Assembly: GCF_008086615.1 (NCBI RefSeq)
Contig: NZ_RXYB01000023.1
Coordinates: forward strand, 1-50,705
From: Acetobacterium tundrae
GTDB taxonomy: Bacteria > Bacillota > Clostridia > Eubacteriales > Eubacteriaceae
Direction: 5' to 3'
DNA length: 50,705 nucleotides
The notes below the pieces were generated by a model. That model was not told where the DNA came from, did not search any database, and saw nothing but the letters and a program-made list of their open reading frames with translations. The position numbers and the translations under genes are program-made. The first letter of the stretch is position 1; every line of letters starts with the position of its first letter. Of this stretch, positions 7,136 through 17,097 are shown one piece after another.

Positions 7136-8578
7136 TCAAGGAGCTGTAGTGCTATTCGCTGATTTATGAGAAGCTTTGTTTGTTAAGAACAAAGCTGGAA
7201 TGAACATTATCAAGCTAAGAACTAAGGCTAACATGAAACCATTATGGTAAGCAGTAGTCATGAGTGAAATCGTTGGCTCTTTACCTTGGATTGAAAGGCT
7301 AACGACGGTTGCAAGCGTTGCTGAACCAAACCCACCACCAATACTTTGAACGAGTCGAGTTCCGACGCTGGCTTGGGCTATTTCTTGTTTGACCATACCC
7401 GTGTACGCATCAGTCATCATTGGAATGGTGATCCCGCCGATACCGATACCGCGGACAAACAAGACAACACACACAACAATGAGTGAAGATGCCTCATTGA
7501 AGATGACAAATGGAATCGTACCAATGATCGCCAGTGCCAAACTTACTAAGACGACATTACACGCCCCCAATTGATCAGTCAGTTTACCGATCAATGGACG
7601 AGCAACCAACATGCCCAGTCCTTGTGGAATCAAGATCAATCCAGCGCTCAAAACTGAGAAGCCCATAATGTTTTGGAAAAACAAAGGTAATAACAGCATT
7701 GGACCATTGGTGGCAATCCCTGTAAGGAACAAGCCAACCATAACCGCACTGAAATTTTTCGACTTAAATAAGTGTAATGGAAGAATTGCTTGTTCCTTTT
7801 TGAAAGCAGCGTGAACCGTATAGATGGCTAAAAATGCGATCCCAGCAACTACAAAACCAATCGTCGTGCTGTTGTTAAAGGTAGCATTTTTCGCTGCTCT
7901 AGTAATCCCATAAATCAAAGCGGATGAACTGGCACCCAATAAAATGATACCAATAAAGTCGGATTTTGTTTTAATATTAGAAGGCGTGAAGTTAGGCAAC
8001 TTCAAAATCATCAAAGTGATGGCAAAAATTCCGATTGGAATGTTGACAAAGAAAATGTAACGCCATGATAGGAATTGAACAATCACAGCCCCAATAACTG
8101 GACCAAAGATTGGACCCAAAACCATGGGGATACTAATGGTCGACATTAAACAGCCCATTCGCTCTTTTCCGGCAACTTCAACTGCCAATGTGGTCACTAA
8201 TGTCATAATAAAGCCAGCACTAGAACCTTGAATAATTCGGAAAACAATCATTGAATTAATACTCCAGCTAAGTCCCGAAGCAATTGAAGTAGCCAAAAAT
8301 AATATATTAGCGCCAATCATTAACCATTTACCGTTGAAACGTTGAACTGCCCAACCAGCAAGTGGCACTGAAATTGCCATGGATAGCACGTAACCAGTAA
8401 TTACCCATTGAATCATATCAAGTCCAGTACTGAAATCCGTACTCAAATGCTTGACGGCAATGTTGACCATCGTTGAGTCAAGTAGTGGCATAATTGCTCC
8501 AAGCACTAAAATCCAAGCAAGGTTAATAATTTTCTTTGGAATCGGCTCAAGTTCAGGAGCTTTTTCATACTTATTCAT
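7136..8578 (-). CDS. DHA2-family (EmrB/QacA-like) MFS drug exporter
   Basis: 480 residues with about 14 membrane segments, the layout of proton-driven DHA2 multidrug exporters. Family features include LDSTMVNIAVKHL in the first helix with its key Asp, WVITGYVLSMAISVPLAGW, the motif-C-like GPIFGPVIGA and LSWRYIFFVNIPIG. ATG at 8578 has an AGGAGG site. Expression is probably controlled by the divergent MerR-type protein at 8753, because a MerR-style promoter with a 19-base spacer reads toward this gene. Base usage is somewhat more GC-rich than the AT-rich neighbours, which hints at transfer. The substrate is unknown. Confidence 0.9.
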   Translation of the reverse strand: MNKYEKAPELEPIPKKIINLAWILVLGAIMPLLDSTMVNIAVKHLSTDFSTGLDMIQWVITGYVLSMAISVPLAGWAVQRFNGKWLMIGANILFLATSIASGLSWSINSMIVFRIIQGSSAGFIMTLVTTLAVEVAGKERMGCLMSTISIPMVLGPIFGPVIGAVIVQFLSWRYIFFVNIPIGIFAITLMILKLPNFTPSNIKTKSDFIGIILLGASSSALIYGITRAAKNATFNNSTTIGFVVAGIAFLAIYTVHAAFKKEQAILPLHLFKSKNFSAVMVGLFLTGIATNGPMLLLPLFFQNIMGFSVLSAGLILIPQGLGMLVARPLIGKLTDQLGACNVVLVSLALAIIGTIPFVIFNEASSLIVVCVVLFVRGIGIGGITIPMMTDAYTGMVKQEIAQASVGTRLVQSIGGGFGSATLATVVSLSIQGKEPTISLMTTAYHNGFMLALVLSLIMFIPALFLTNKASHKSANSTTAP

Positions 8579-8659
8579 AATAAATCCTCCTCATTGTGTT
8601 CGTCGTTTTTATTTATTGCTTTTTCACTTTACAAAGCAACGCTTTTTGTTGATAATGAG

Positions 8660-8690
8660 AGTATATTATGTAACGTTGCGTTCGAGTCAA
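8660..8690 (-). promoter_or_regulatory. MerR-type promoter/operator for the MFS exporter
   Basis: Reading the minus strand, the -35 TTGACT (8690-8685) and -10 TATACT (8665-8660) are separated by 19 bases, longer than the normal 17. The spacer contains the dyad AACG-CAA-CGTT. A long spacer with a dyad between the two boxes is the hallmark of promoters activated by MerR-family proteins, which untwist the DNA. The regulator gene starts 62 bases to the right on the other strand. Confidence 0.7.
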
Positions 8691-8752
8691 GCTTTTTTAA
8701 AAAATATTCGAAAATATTTTATCGACCTATCGAACAGAAAGAAGAATAAAAA

Positions 8753-9508
8753 TTGAAAAGTGTAAATGAAGTGAGTAAGCTCTCTGGGGTCAGCCGTCGC
8801 ACCTTGCAATATTATGATGAAATCGGATTATTACCGCCCAGCGCGGTGAAAGAATCGGGCTACCGCCAATATGACGACGAGAGCTTGCGCCGCTTATGGA
8901 ACATTTTATTCTATAAGGAGCTTGGTATTTCCCTCAACGACATTCGGTTAATACTTGAAAATCCAAAAGAAATGGAAAAAGAGTTAATGCGGCAGCATAA
9001 ACAAATCCTTTTGGAAAAACAATCCCAATTGCAAAAAATGATAGTGTCAGTTGACCGTATTTTGGATGATAAGTTTGATATTTCAATGCTTCGGGATTTT
9101 GATAAAAATCGAATTGAAATGATAAAGAAAACATATGCAAATGAAATCCGAGAGGTCATGCAAAGTGCCTTTTTTCTGCCATTAGTGAAAAGTGGAATAC
9201 TTCCGGGCCGCGTATTTATCCTTAAAAATGCTTCAAATATAATGACCTTGGATTTTAGCGAGCTCATTGCTCTTAGTGTGAAGGTCCTACAAAAGTTTCG
9301 TGAAGCCATGAAGGATGGCCCGGAGAGTTTAACGGCAAGAGAGGCAGTTACTGTTTATCAGGAATTGATATCCAAATGGACTCCAACTAACGATAAAACT
9401 TTCCGTAAAATCGGACAGTCATATTTAAAGTATAAAGAAGATTTAGACAAAAAGATGCCAGGACTAGCGGAATTTGTAAGCTCGGCCATTAGGTATATCT
9501 ATCCATAA
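8753..9508 (+). CDS. MerR-family transcriptional regulator
   Basis: 251 residues. The N-terminal winged-helix domain (SVNEVSKLSGVSRRTLQYYD, then LLPPSAV and GYRQYDDESL) is typical of MerR proteins. A coiled-coil dimer helix follows (about 75-105), then a C-terminal effector part of about 140 residues that I cannot assign. The TTG at 8753 is the only start that keeps the conserved N-terminus, with a weak site (AGAAGAA). It is divergent from the MFS exporter and faces a MerR-type promoter, so local control of drug efflux is likely. The inducer is unknown. Confidence 0.85.
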   Translation: MKSVNEVSKLSGVSRRTLQYYDEIGLLPPSAVKESGYRQYDDESLRRLWNILFYKELGISLNDIRLILENPKEMEKELMRQHKQILLEKQSQLQKMIVSVDRILDDKFDISMLRDFDKNRIEMIKKTYANEIREVMQSAFFLPLVKSGILPGRVFILKNASNIMTLDFSELIALSVKVLQKFREAMKDGPESLTAREAVTVYQELISKWTPTNDKTFRKIGQSYLKYKEDLDKKMPGLAEFVSSAIRYIYP

Positions 9509-9616
9509 TCAGATGATGCAGTGTGTGAATAAATATGTTCTTTCGCATATTTCTAAAATAAAAATTGATTTATGCTTCAGCACCAAAAGGATTATCCCAA
9601 AAACAGTCCTGTTAAA

Positions 9617-9710
9617 GAGACTGTAAATAATTTTGTGCTTTCATGTTTAAATATTATGACGATAGTTTTTAATATCAATTGTAACCTTGAACCGGCACGG
9701 TCCGCTAGCT
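9617..9710 (+). repeat. Dispersed repeat copy B with an IS256-like left end
   Basis: It starts with GAGACTGTAAATAATTTTG (from 9617), which matches the ends of the IS256-type element at 40161-41323. It then matches copy F (48236) almost base for base over about 85 bases, up to the core at 9679-9705 (here GTAACC and GGCACGG variants). The family match ends after GGTCCGC. The rest of the gap between the MerR gene and the hydrolase (9509-9899) shows nothing else supported. Confidence 0.75.
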
Positions 9711-9899
9711 TCTGAAATTGATTCAATTATTTGATTTTCCAATTAAAATTTGCAACAGTTCAGGGAAAAACATATTTGAGGTATTGAAAAAAATGAACAT
9801 GAAAACATCGTCAGATTATTTGATATAATTGACAATGTTTGTAGCGAAAGATATAAACATTCAGGCATGGCAATTCAATTAAAAATTGGAGGCATTCTT

Positions 9900-10922
9900 A
9901 TGTCACTATTCAGGGCTTATACACCATCCTTTAAAGATATAAAAGGGAGAGTAGTAGAAAATAGTATTGCAGAAATGAGTATGGTTACAATCGGAAATAC
10001 AAAACAGTCGATCATAATTCGTGGTGAAAATAGAAACAATCCCGTGCTATTGCTTTTGCATGGCGGACCCGGTTCATCTGAAACTAGTCTTTTCAGATAT
10101 TACAACTCTCCATTGGAAAAAAAATTTGTAGTTGTGTATTGGGACCAGCGAGCCTGTGGAAAATCATATACAAAAAGGACTGCAACCGAGCCATTATCTG
10201 TAAGTATGTTTGTTGAGGATATTTGCGAGTTAACACAGTATTTAAAAGCGCGCTTTAGTAAGAATAAAATTTTCTTATTGGGTCATTCCTGGGGAACCTT
10301 AATTGGGACGTTGGCAGTATTGCAACATCCAGAACTTTTTTGCGCATATATCGGAACAGGGCAGGTTTCCAGCATGCCGGCAAGTGAGTTGGAATCTTAT
10401 CAATTTACATTAAAGGTCGCCGTCGAACAACATAACCGAAAAGCTATTCGTGAACTGAAAGAAATAGGTAAACCCCAGAACGGCATCTATAAATGCGGGG
10501 TAACCGGAACAAGAATACAAAGAAAATGGCTCACTTATTTTGGTGGAGCAATTTACGGTTCTAAAAACTTGAGTGCGTTTATTATGAAAATATTTACAGT
10601 CAAAGAATATAATCTTACTGATATTATCCGATTCTTCAAAGCAATGAATGCACCATCAAGGAATAGCATGTCACAAAATGAATTTTTAAAAATTGATCTT
10701 TTTGAAACAGTGAAAAGCCTGGAATTACCAGTTTACTTTTTCCTTGGCAAGAATGATTTTCAAGTTTCTTCCATTGTTGCTGAAAAATACTTTCATTACT
10801 TAAAAGCGCCCAAGAAAAAACTTGTTTGGTTTGAAAAGTCAGCGCATTCTCCCTGTTTTGAAGAATCTGAAAAATTCAACAGATTATTGATCGACATGGT
10901 TTTAGCCGAAAACAGATTATAA
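9900..10922 (+). CDS. Alpha/beta hydrolase, proline iminopeptidase-like (S33)
   Basis: 340 residues. The oxyanion-hole motif HGGPGSS lies at about residues 56-62, and VVYWDQRACGKS follows. The nucleophile elbow GHSWGT has the catalytic Ser at about residue 126. A late Asp (LGKNDFQ) and His (EKSAHSP) complete a Ser-Asp-His triad. HGGPG with WDQRGxGxS is typical of prolyl iminopeptidases and related esterases. Start chosen at ATG 9900 with GGAGG at 9888-9892; the frame also opens upstream. The gene stands alone between IS256-like ends (9617 and 11203), so it may be cargo. Substrate unknown. Confidence 0.8.
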   Translation: MSLFRAYTPSFKDIKGRVVENSIAEMSMVTIGNTKQSIIIRGENRNNPVLLLLHGGPGSSETSLFRYYNSPLEKKFVVVYWDQRACGKSYTKRTATEPLSVSMFVEDICELTQYLKARFSKNKIFLLGHSWGTLIGTLAVLQHPELFCAYIGTGQVSSMPASELESYQFTLKVAVEQHNRKAIRELKEIGKPQNGIYKCGVTGTRIQRKWLTYFGGAIYGSKNLSAFIMKIFTVKEYNLTDIIRFFKAMNAPSRNSMSQNEFLKIDLFETVKSLELPVYFFLGKNDFQVSSIVAEKYFHYLKAPKKKLVWFEKSAHSPCFEESEKFNRLLIDMVLAENRL

Positions 10923-11460
10923 AATAATAAAACGACGTGGACAAGCTTGGTATTATGAAGACATGATTTTATCTGTTTTTACTACATTCCCGCTATAGAC
11001 AAAATATACAATGAAGTCATTGCAGGATTTTCTCTCACATTATATTCTACTTGAGAGGTTACCCTTATTATGGAGTTCCTTCGTTGTTATGAGTAACGGG
11101 AATCCAGGATTCATACAAATATTTAAGACCTGAAACTCTCCCTGATTAATTAACCATTAATCTAGAAAGGCTTCCTAGACAAAAACGAATTATTTACAGT
11201 CTCAATTTTCAAACCAGTGATTGAAAAAAATTATATTTGTTTGTTGTAAGATAAAAATGGTTCTTTCCAATATTGGTTGAAATAATTGTATATCACATTA
11301 CGAATCGTATTTAAAATGCTCATTTTTTATTCTTAGTAGAGCGCTTTCCACTAACTTTGGAAGGAACCAAAAAACGGCTTACAAAAAACATATACTTAAA
11401 GATGGGAGCGATATTTAGTAGCATATTCTCTCTTTTGATAATCAGTATTTCTAAATAATT
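10923..11460. other. Intergenic region with an inverted IS256-like end
   Basis: No gene supported in either strand. At 11188-11203 the sequence AATTATTTACAGTCTC is the exact inverse of GAGACTGTAAATAATT at 9617, giving facing ends around the hydrolase gene. A small hairpin GATTAAT-TAACC-ATTAATC lies at about 11145. I found no matching target duplication next to the two ends. Confidence 0.45.
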
Positions 11461-12864
11461 TCAATTTTTACTTACATATTTTCCGATTAAACGATAGGCT
11501 GTCGCTTGACTTAGGCCAAGAGTCTCCGCAAAGTCACTGATTTGAGGATGAATTTTATGATAATTCTGGATAATCTTTTTTTTATAGTCTTCAATTAGTA
11601 GTTCAAAGGTACGTTGATAATGTACAAGTTCATTTTCATTGATAAAGTTGAGAATTTGTTCTGGAAGTTTATCATCCGTTATGATATTTCCGAGACTCAT
11701 TACAGCCATGTAATCAACCGCATTTCTCAATTGTCGTACATTTCCTGGCCAGTCATAATTGGTAAGGGCGTCGATGACTTTATTAGAAAAAGATTTGTTT
11801 TGCTGGTATTTTTTATTGTGTTCATTAAGATAGAATGTTGCAATTGGTAAAATATCATGGCGTCGTTCTCTCAAAGCAGGAATTGTTTGAGTAATACCGT
11901 TAATTCGCCAAAAAAGATCATCTCTGAATTTATTTTCTTTAACCAATTCTTCTATATTTTTGTTTGTTGCCGTAATTATTCGAGTATCCACTGTTTTCTT
12001 TGTCACGTCACCAACAGACATAAAACGTTTGTTTTCTAAAAAATCAAGAAGCTTTAACTGTATTTGAGGTTGTAATTCACCTATTTCGTCAAGAAAAAGT
12101 GTGCCTTTATCTGCAAGTTCAACCAGTCCCTTTTTTCCTTTAGGATTGGCTCCAGTGAATGCGTAGGGTACATAGCCAAATAATTCACTTTCAATGAGGT
12201 TTTCAGGAATTGACGCACAATTAACCGATATGAATGGATGATCAGCCCGTAGACTATTATCATGAACATATTTTGCAAAAGTACTCTTACCAACACCAGT
12301 TTCACCAAGTAATAAAATCGGAATATCTGATTTTGCACCTCGATATAGTTTGTTGAGAGTACTATAGAGACTATAACTTCTTCCTACAATATTATTTTTT
12401 TGCTTTGATATTTCCCTGAAATTTTCTTGCTTAGTATTTTTTTCTGAGTCTAAATAATCTATATCGAACTTAATATAGGGTTCGGTTTTTAGAGTCGTAT
12501 GAACAATATATTGTATTTCTTTATCGTCATCAAAAACTGGAGTTGCTACGGTAATGTGTTTCTCACCTGTAATCATAGATTTTTGGTGTGCAAATATTGT
12601 TCGTCTTTTTTCAATAGCATAGGAAGTCGATGGTGGGCTCCAGTAGCCTTGGTACGATGTTAAAAAGTTGGTCTTATACATTTTTTCAAGCGATAGACCA
12701 TGATATTCATAACACATAGGATTTGAATACAATACAGATCCTTTAATATCGGTAACCGTAATTTCACAAAAGCAATTATTTAATACGGTTAATAAAAAGT
12801 CATCAAAATGGTTGAAGTTATTCTTTTTAACATCTGAAATTTTATCAGATTTGATGTTTTTCAT
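11461..12864 (-). CDS. Sigma-54-dependent transcriptional activator (PAS, AAA+, HTH)
   Basis: 467 residues. An N-terminal PAS-like sensor (about 20-130, with TDIKGSVLYSNPMCYEYHG) is followed by the AAA+ domain. Walker A is GETGVGKS and Walker B is GTLFLDEIGEL. The sigma-54 contact loop reads YAFTGA, where most relatives have GAFTGA. The arginine-finger region FRDDLFWRIN and the sensor segment NYDWPGNVRQLRN follow. The C-terminal helix-turn-helix (ISDFAETLGLSQATAYRLI) is short. It is divergent from the betaine operon, which starts with a near-perfect -24/-12 promoter, so it very probably activates that operon, perhaps on sensing the substrate through the PAS domain. Confidence 0.9.
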   Translation of the reverse strand: MKNIKSDKISDVKKNNFNHFDDFLLTVLNNCFCEITVTDIKGSVLYSNPMCYEYHGLSLEKMYKTNFLTSYQGYWSPPSTSYAIEKRRTIFAHQKSMITGEKHITVATPVFDDDKEIQYIVHTTLKTEPYIKFDIDYLDSEKNTKQENFREISKQKNNIVGRSYSLYSTLNKLYRGAKSDIPILLLGETGVGKSTFAKYVHDNSLRADHPFISVNCASIPENLIESELFGYVPYAFTGANPKGKKGLVELADKGTLFLDEIGELQPQIQLKLLDFLENKRFMSVGDVTKKTVDTRIITATNKNIEELVKENKFRDDLFWRINGITQTIPALRERRHDILPIATFYLNEHNKKYQQNKSFSNKVIDALTNYDWPGNVRQLRNAVDYMAVMSLGNIITDDKLPEQILNFINENELVHYQRTFELLIEDYKKKIIQNYHKIHPQISDFAETLGLSQATAYRLIGKYVSKN

Positions 12865-12934
12865 AATGCGCTCTCCTTTTACATAAGTATATTTACAAAT
12901 TATGCTATCAAAAGAATAGTCAAAAGTCTACAAA

Positions 12935-12980
12935 ATTCTTAAGAATGAGAAAATATATTAAAATCATATCATTTATGATA
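12935..12980. promoter_or_regulatory. Two palindromes upstream of the sigma-54 promoter
   Basis: ATTCTTAAGAAT (12935-12946) is a perfect 12-base palindrome. TATCAT-TT-ATGATA (12967-12980) is a second dyad. Both lie 55-100 bases upstream of the -24/-12 promoter at 13034, where activators of this class usually bind. They are candidate upstream activating sites for the divergent regulator. Only the symmetry and position are seen. Confidence 0.45.
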
Positions 12981-13033
12981 AACAATGATCGATTAAAAAC
13001 TTTGAAATATGCGTTTGTCGAGGATTAATACGT

Positions 13034-13048
13034 TGGCACGGTTTTTGC
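13034..13048 (+). promoter_or_regulatory. Sigma-54 (-24/-12) promoter of the betaine operon
   Basis: TGGCAC (13034-13039), five bases, then TTGC (13045-13048). The GG and GC pairs are separated by exactly 10 bases. This matches the sigma-54 consensus TGGCACNNNNNTTGC completely. It lies 70 bases upstream of the first operon gene and faces away from the sigma-54 activator gene. Confidence 0.88.
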
Positions 13049-13075
13049 GTGATTATAATAGTAAGTCCATTGTAA

Positions 13076-14038
<963 letters not shown>

Positions 14039-14050
14039 AAAAGAGGTAAT

Positions 14051-15631
14051 ATGATGGAAAATCAAAATGATAAGCCGATAAAAAAGGATAGAACCGTACT
14101 AGTCATTTCGGCCGTAATAGCTGCCGTATTTGTAATTGCAAGTATTTTGGCACCAACAGGCATGAATACAATTATCAATGGTTTGTTTTCTAGTATAACA
14201 ACAAATTTTGGGTGGTTTTATCTGGTTTCTGTAGCATTATTTATTGTAGCTGTTGTAGTCTTTACGATAGGTCCCTGGGGTAAGATAAAGCTTGGTAAGG
14301 ATGATGATAAGCCAGAATTTACGAATTTTCAGTGGTTTGCTATGTTGTTTGGTGGCGGAATGGGAATCGGACTTGTGTTTTGGTCCGTTTCAGAACCAAT
14401 GATGGATTATTTGAGTCCACCAGTTGCAGATGCCGGAACAGCAGCTGCAATGGCGGAAGCTATGAGATTAACTTTCTTTCATTGGGGATTTTCTCCGTGG
14501 GCGATTTTCGCAATAGGAGGCTTGGGTCTAGCGTATTTCCAATTTCGAAAGGGCGAACGTTTTTTAATAAGTTCTGCATTTAAACCGATATTGGGGGACA
14601 GAATTTACGGCCCTATTGGTAAAGCTATTGATATTTTGGCAGTATTTGCTACAATTTTTGGTGTTGCAACTAGTTTGGGACTGGGTGCCAATCAGATAGC
14701 TACCGGATTGAATTTCATTTTCGGAATAAAATCTTCGTCATTTATGATAGCTGTTATAATAGCAATAATCACAGTTATCTTCACTCTGGCAACCGTATCT
14801 GGTCTTAAGAAAGGTATGCAGCTTGTTGCAAATGCAAAAATATGGTTATCTATTGGTTTTATGGTATTTATATTCATATTTGGTGGTTGTGTTGCCATTC
14901 TCAACGGTTTTACGACAACATTTGGTTCTTACATACAAAATTTTATAGGACAAACGTTTTGGATGGGAAATATTAAATGGTTAGATAGTTGGACAATATT
15001 CTATTGGGCATGGTGGATTGCCTGGGCTCCCTTTGTAGGTCAATTTGTAGCAAGAGTTTCAAAAGGAAGAACAGTTCGTGAATATCTTCTTGCCGTAACA
15101 TTGTTACCATCAGGCTTTTCACTTATATGGATTGCCATTTATGGTGGTGCAGCCTTTAATATAGATGCTGTAACTAATGGTGCAATACAAGCGGCGGTTA
15201 ATCAGGATTATACAACTGGTCTATTTGCTTTACTGCAGCAATTGCCTTTGTATAGTATTACTTCTATATTATCGATTGTGCTCATTATTGCCTGCTTTAT
15301 AGGTGCCGCGAATTCAGCTACCTATGTGCTTGCAATGTTAACATCTGGCGGTGATATGGATCCTAGTAAAAAATCAAGAGCAGGATGGGGGATTGCGCAG
15401 GGTGCTGTTACTATTGCATTGATTCTTGCAAGCGGAACTTCTGCACTAAAGGCTTTGCAAACAGCATCAATTGCAGCAGCCTTCCCCTATACATTTGTGA
15501 TGTTGTTTATGTGTTATAGTATCTTCAAAGCACTGAAAGAAGATTATAACGAAGGTAAACTTAAATTACCTCAATTAGAAATTAAAACAGAAACAGAACC
15601 AATTGAAAAAGAAATAATCAGTGAAAAGTGA
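14051..15631 (+). CDS. BCCT-family betaine/carnitine/choline transporter
   Basis: 526 residues with about 12 membrane helices. The family signature lies at about residues 315-345 (FYWAWWIAWAPFVGQFVARV, then SKGRTVREYLL). A glycine-rich stretch GGGMGIGLVFWSVSEP lies in helix 3, as in ion-coupled BCCT members such as BetP. It imports quaternary ammonium compounds, here most likely the substrate of the neighbouring methyltransferase. It starts 12 bases after the MtrH-like gene, with AGAGGT before ATG 14051, and is followed after 13 bases by the methyltransferase gene. Substrate (glycine betaine, carnitine or another) is inferred. Confidence 0.92.
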   Translation: MMENQNDKPIKKDRTVLVISAVIAAVFVIASILAPTGMNTIINGLFSSITTNFGWFYLVSVALFIVAVVVFTIGPWGKIKLGKDDDKPEFTNFQWFAMLFGGGMGIGLVFWSVSEPMMDYLSPPVADAGTAAAMAEAMRLTFFHWGFSPWAIFAIGGLGLAYFQFRKGERFLISSAFKPILGDRIYGPIGKAIDILAVFATIFGVATSLGLGANQIATGLNFIFGIKSSSFMIAVIIAIITVIFTLATVSGLKKGMQLVANAKIWLSIGFMVFIFIFGGCVAILNGFTTTFGSYIQNFIGQTFWMGNIKWLDSWTIFYWAWWIAWAPFVGQFVARVSKGRTVREYLLAVTLLPSGFSLIWIAIYGGAAFNIDAVTNGAIQAAVNQDYTTGLFALLQQLPLYSITSILSIVLIIACFIGAANSATYVLAMLTSGGDMDPSKKSRAGWGIAQGAVTIALILASGTSALKALQTASIAAAFPYTFVMLFMCYSIFKALKEDYNEGKLKLPQLEIKTETEPIEKEIISEK

Positions 15632-15644
15632 AGGAGTGTTAGAA

Positions 15645-17072
15645 ATGTTACCAAAATTTGATATTTTAACGAACGAAGAAGTAAATAAGATTCATGAAAA
15701 TACCATGAGAATTTTAAGTGAAATAGGTGTTGAATTTGAATTTGAACCTGCAGTTGAAGTACTGAAGAAAAATGGACAAAAGGTGGATGGAAATCGCGTA
15801 TATTTTGACCGTGATTTTATTGAAGAAATGATTGAAAAGGCACCGTCACAGTTTATCCTGCATGCACGGAATCCTGAAAATAATCTGGTTGTTGGAGACG
15901 ATAGTATCATTTTTATGCCTGGCTATGGTGCACCATTTATTCATACTGTTGATGGTGAGAGACGCGATGCTACAATGGACGACTATAATAAAATTGTAAA
16001 ATTAGCAGGTGCAAGCAAGAATTTTCAAATGACAGGTGGTAACGTTGTAGAACCGACAGATATACCGGATGAAATACGACATCTTGAAATGAGTTACAGT
16101 CATATTATCAATTCGGATAAATGTTATATGGGAAGCTCTACAGGTTATGAACGAGCAATGGATACAATAAAAATAGCCGGTATTTTACATGGAGGAATGG
16201 ATGTTATAAAAGAAAAACCTGCTTTAGTATGCCTGATAAATTCACTTACCCCGTTAAAATATGATCAGAGAATGTTAGGTGCACTCATGGCTTATGCAGA
16301 AACCGGTCAAGCAATGGTAATCGCTTCACTTGTTATGGCAGGTTCTACTGGTCCGGCAACAATGGCAGGAGCACTATCGTTGCAAAATGCAGAGGTTTTA
16401 GCAGGAATAGTATTGGCACAATGTATTAGTCCGGGCACTCCTGTAATATATGGTTCGACATCAGCGATCACAGATATGTCAAGTGGGGCTTTATCAATTG
16501 GAAATCCAGAAGGGTCACTATTTACTTCAGCAAGTGCGCAATTAGCTAGATTCTATGGCGTTCCATGTAGAGGAGGTGGCGGGCTGACTGATGCAAAAAT
16601 CACTGATGGTCAAGCAGGGTATGAATCTATGATGGTTTTATTGACAACCAGTTTGACAGGGGTACATTTTGTAATGCATGCAGCTGGTATTCTTCAGTAT
16701 TTTATGGCGATGTCTTACGAAAAGCTCATGATGGATGATGAAATAGCCGGTATGATACTGCGCTATTTGAAAGGCTTTGATATGAGTAGTGATGAAAAAA
16801 TGGCTTTCGATGTTATTAAGAAGGTTGGACCTGGTGGACATTTCTTGACACAGAAACATACGCGCAAAAACTTTAAAGAAGAATTCTTTATGCCTGCATT
16901 AAGCAATCGAGGAGCTTTCGATACTTGGCATGATGAAAAAATTGAAATTAATCAAGCTGCAGAAAAAAAATGGCAGAAGGTTCTTGAAAACTACAAAGCA
17001 CCTGAATTAGATGCCAATGTAAAGGCAAAGATAGAACAATTTATTGAAAAAAGAAAAAGTGAATTAATATAA
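15645..17072 (+). CDS. mtgB: MttB-superfamily betaine:corrinoid methyltransferase without pyrrolysine (MtgB-like)
   Basis: 475 residues, typical length for the MttB superfamily. The N-terminus (LPKFDILTNEEVNKIHENTM) and RGGGGLTDAKITDGQAGYES are family features. No in-frame TAG is present, so this is the non-pyrrolysine branch, whose studied members demethylate glycine betaine, carnitine, proline betaine or related compounds. It would transfer one methyl group to the adjacent corrinoid protein. Start at ATG 15645 with AAGGAG before it; an upstream GTG overlaps the transporter end. Which betaine is used cannot be read from sequence; glycine betaine is the best guess. Confidence 0.87.
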   Translation: MLPKFDILTNEEVNKIHENTMRILSEIGVEFEFEPAVEVLKKNGQKVDGNRVYFDRDFIEEMIEKAPSQFILHARNPENNLVVGDDSIIFMPGYGAPFIHTVDGERRDATMDDYNKIVKLAGASKNFQMTGGNVVEPTDIPDEIRHLEMSYSHIINSDKCYMGSSTGYERAMDTIKIAGILHGGMDVIKEKPALVCLINSLTPLKYDQRMLGALMAYAETGQAMVIASLVMAGSTGPATMAGALSLQNAEVLAGIVLAQCISPGTPVIYGSTSAITDMSSGALSIGNPEGSLFTSASAQLARFYGVPCRGGGGLTDAKITDGQAGYESMMVLLTTSLTGVHFVMHAAGILQYFMAMSYEKLMMDDEIAGMILRYLKGFDMSSDEKMAFDVIKKVGPGGHFLTQKHTRKNFKEEFFMPALSNRGAFDTWHDEKIEINQAAEKKWQKVLENYKAPELDANVKAKIEQFIEKRKSELI

Positions 17073-17097
17073 TAAAAATGTAAAAATGGAGGAAAAA

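Noticed and set aside
15645-17072. Pyrrolysine-containing trimethylamine methyltransferase
   Set aside because: No in-frame TAG exists in the gene, so it belongs to the non-pyrrolysine branch of the MttB superfamily.
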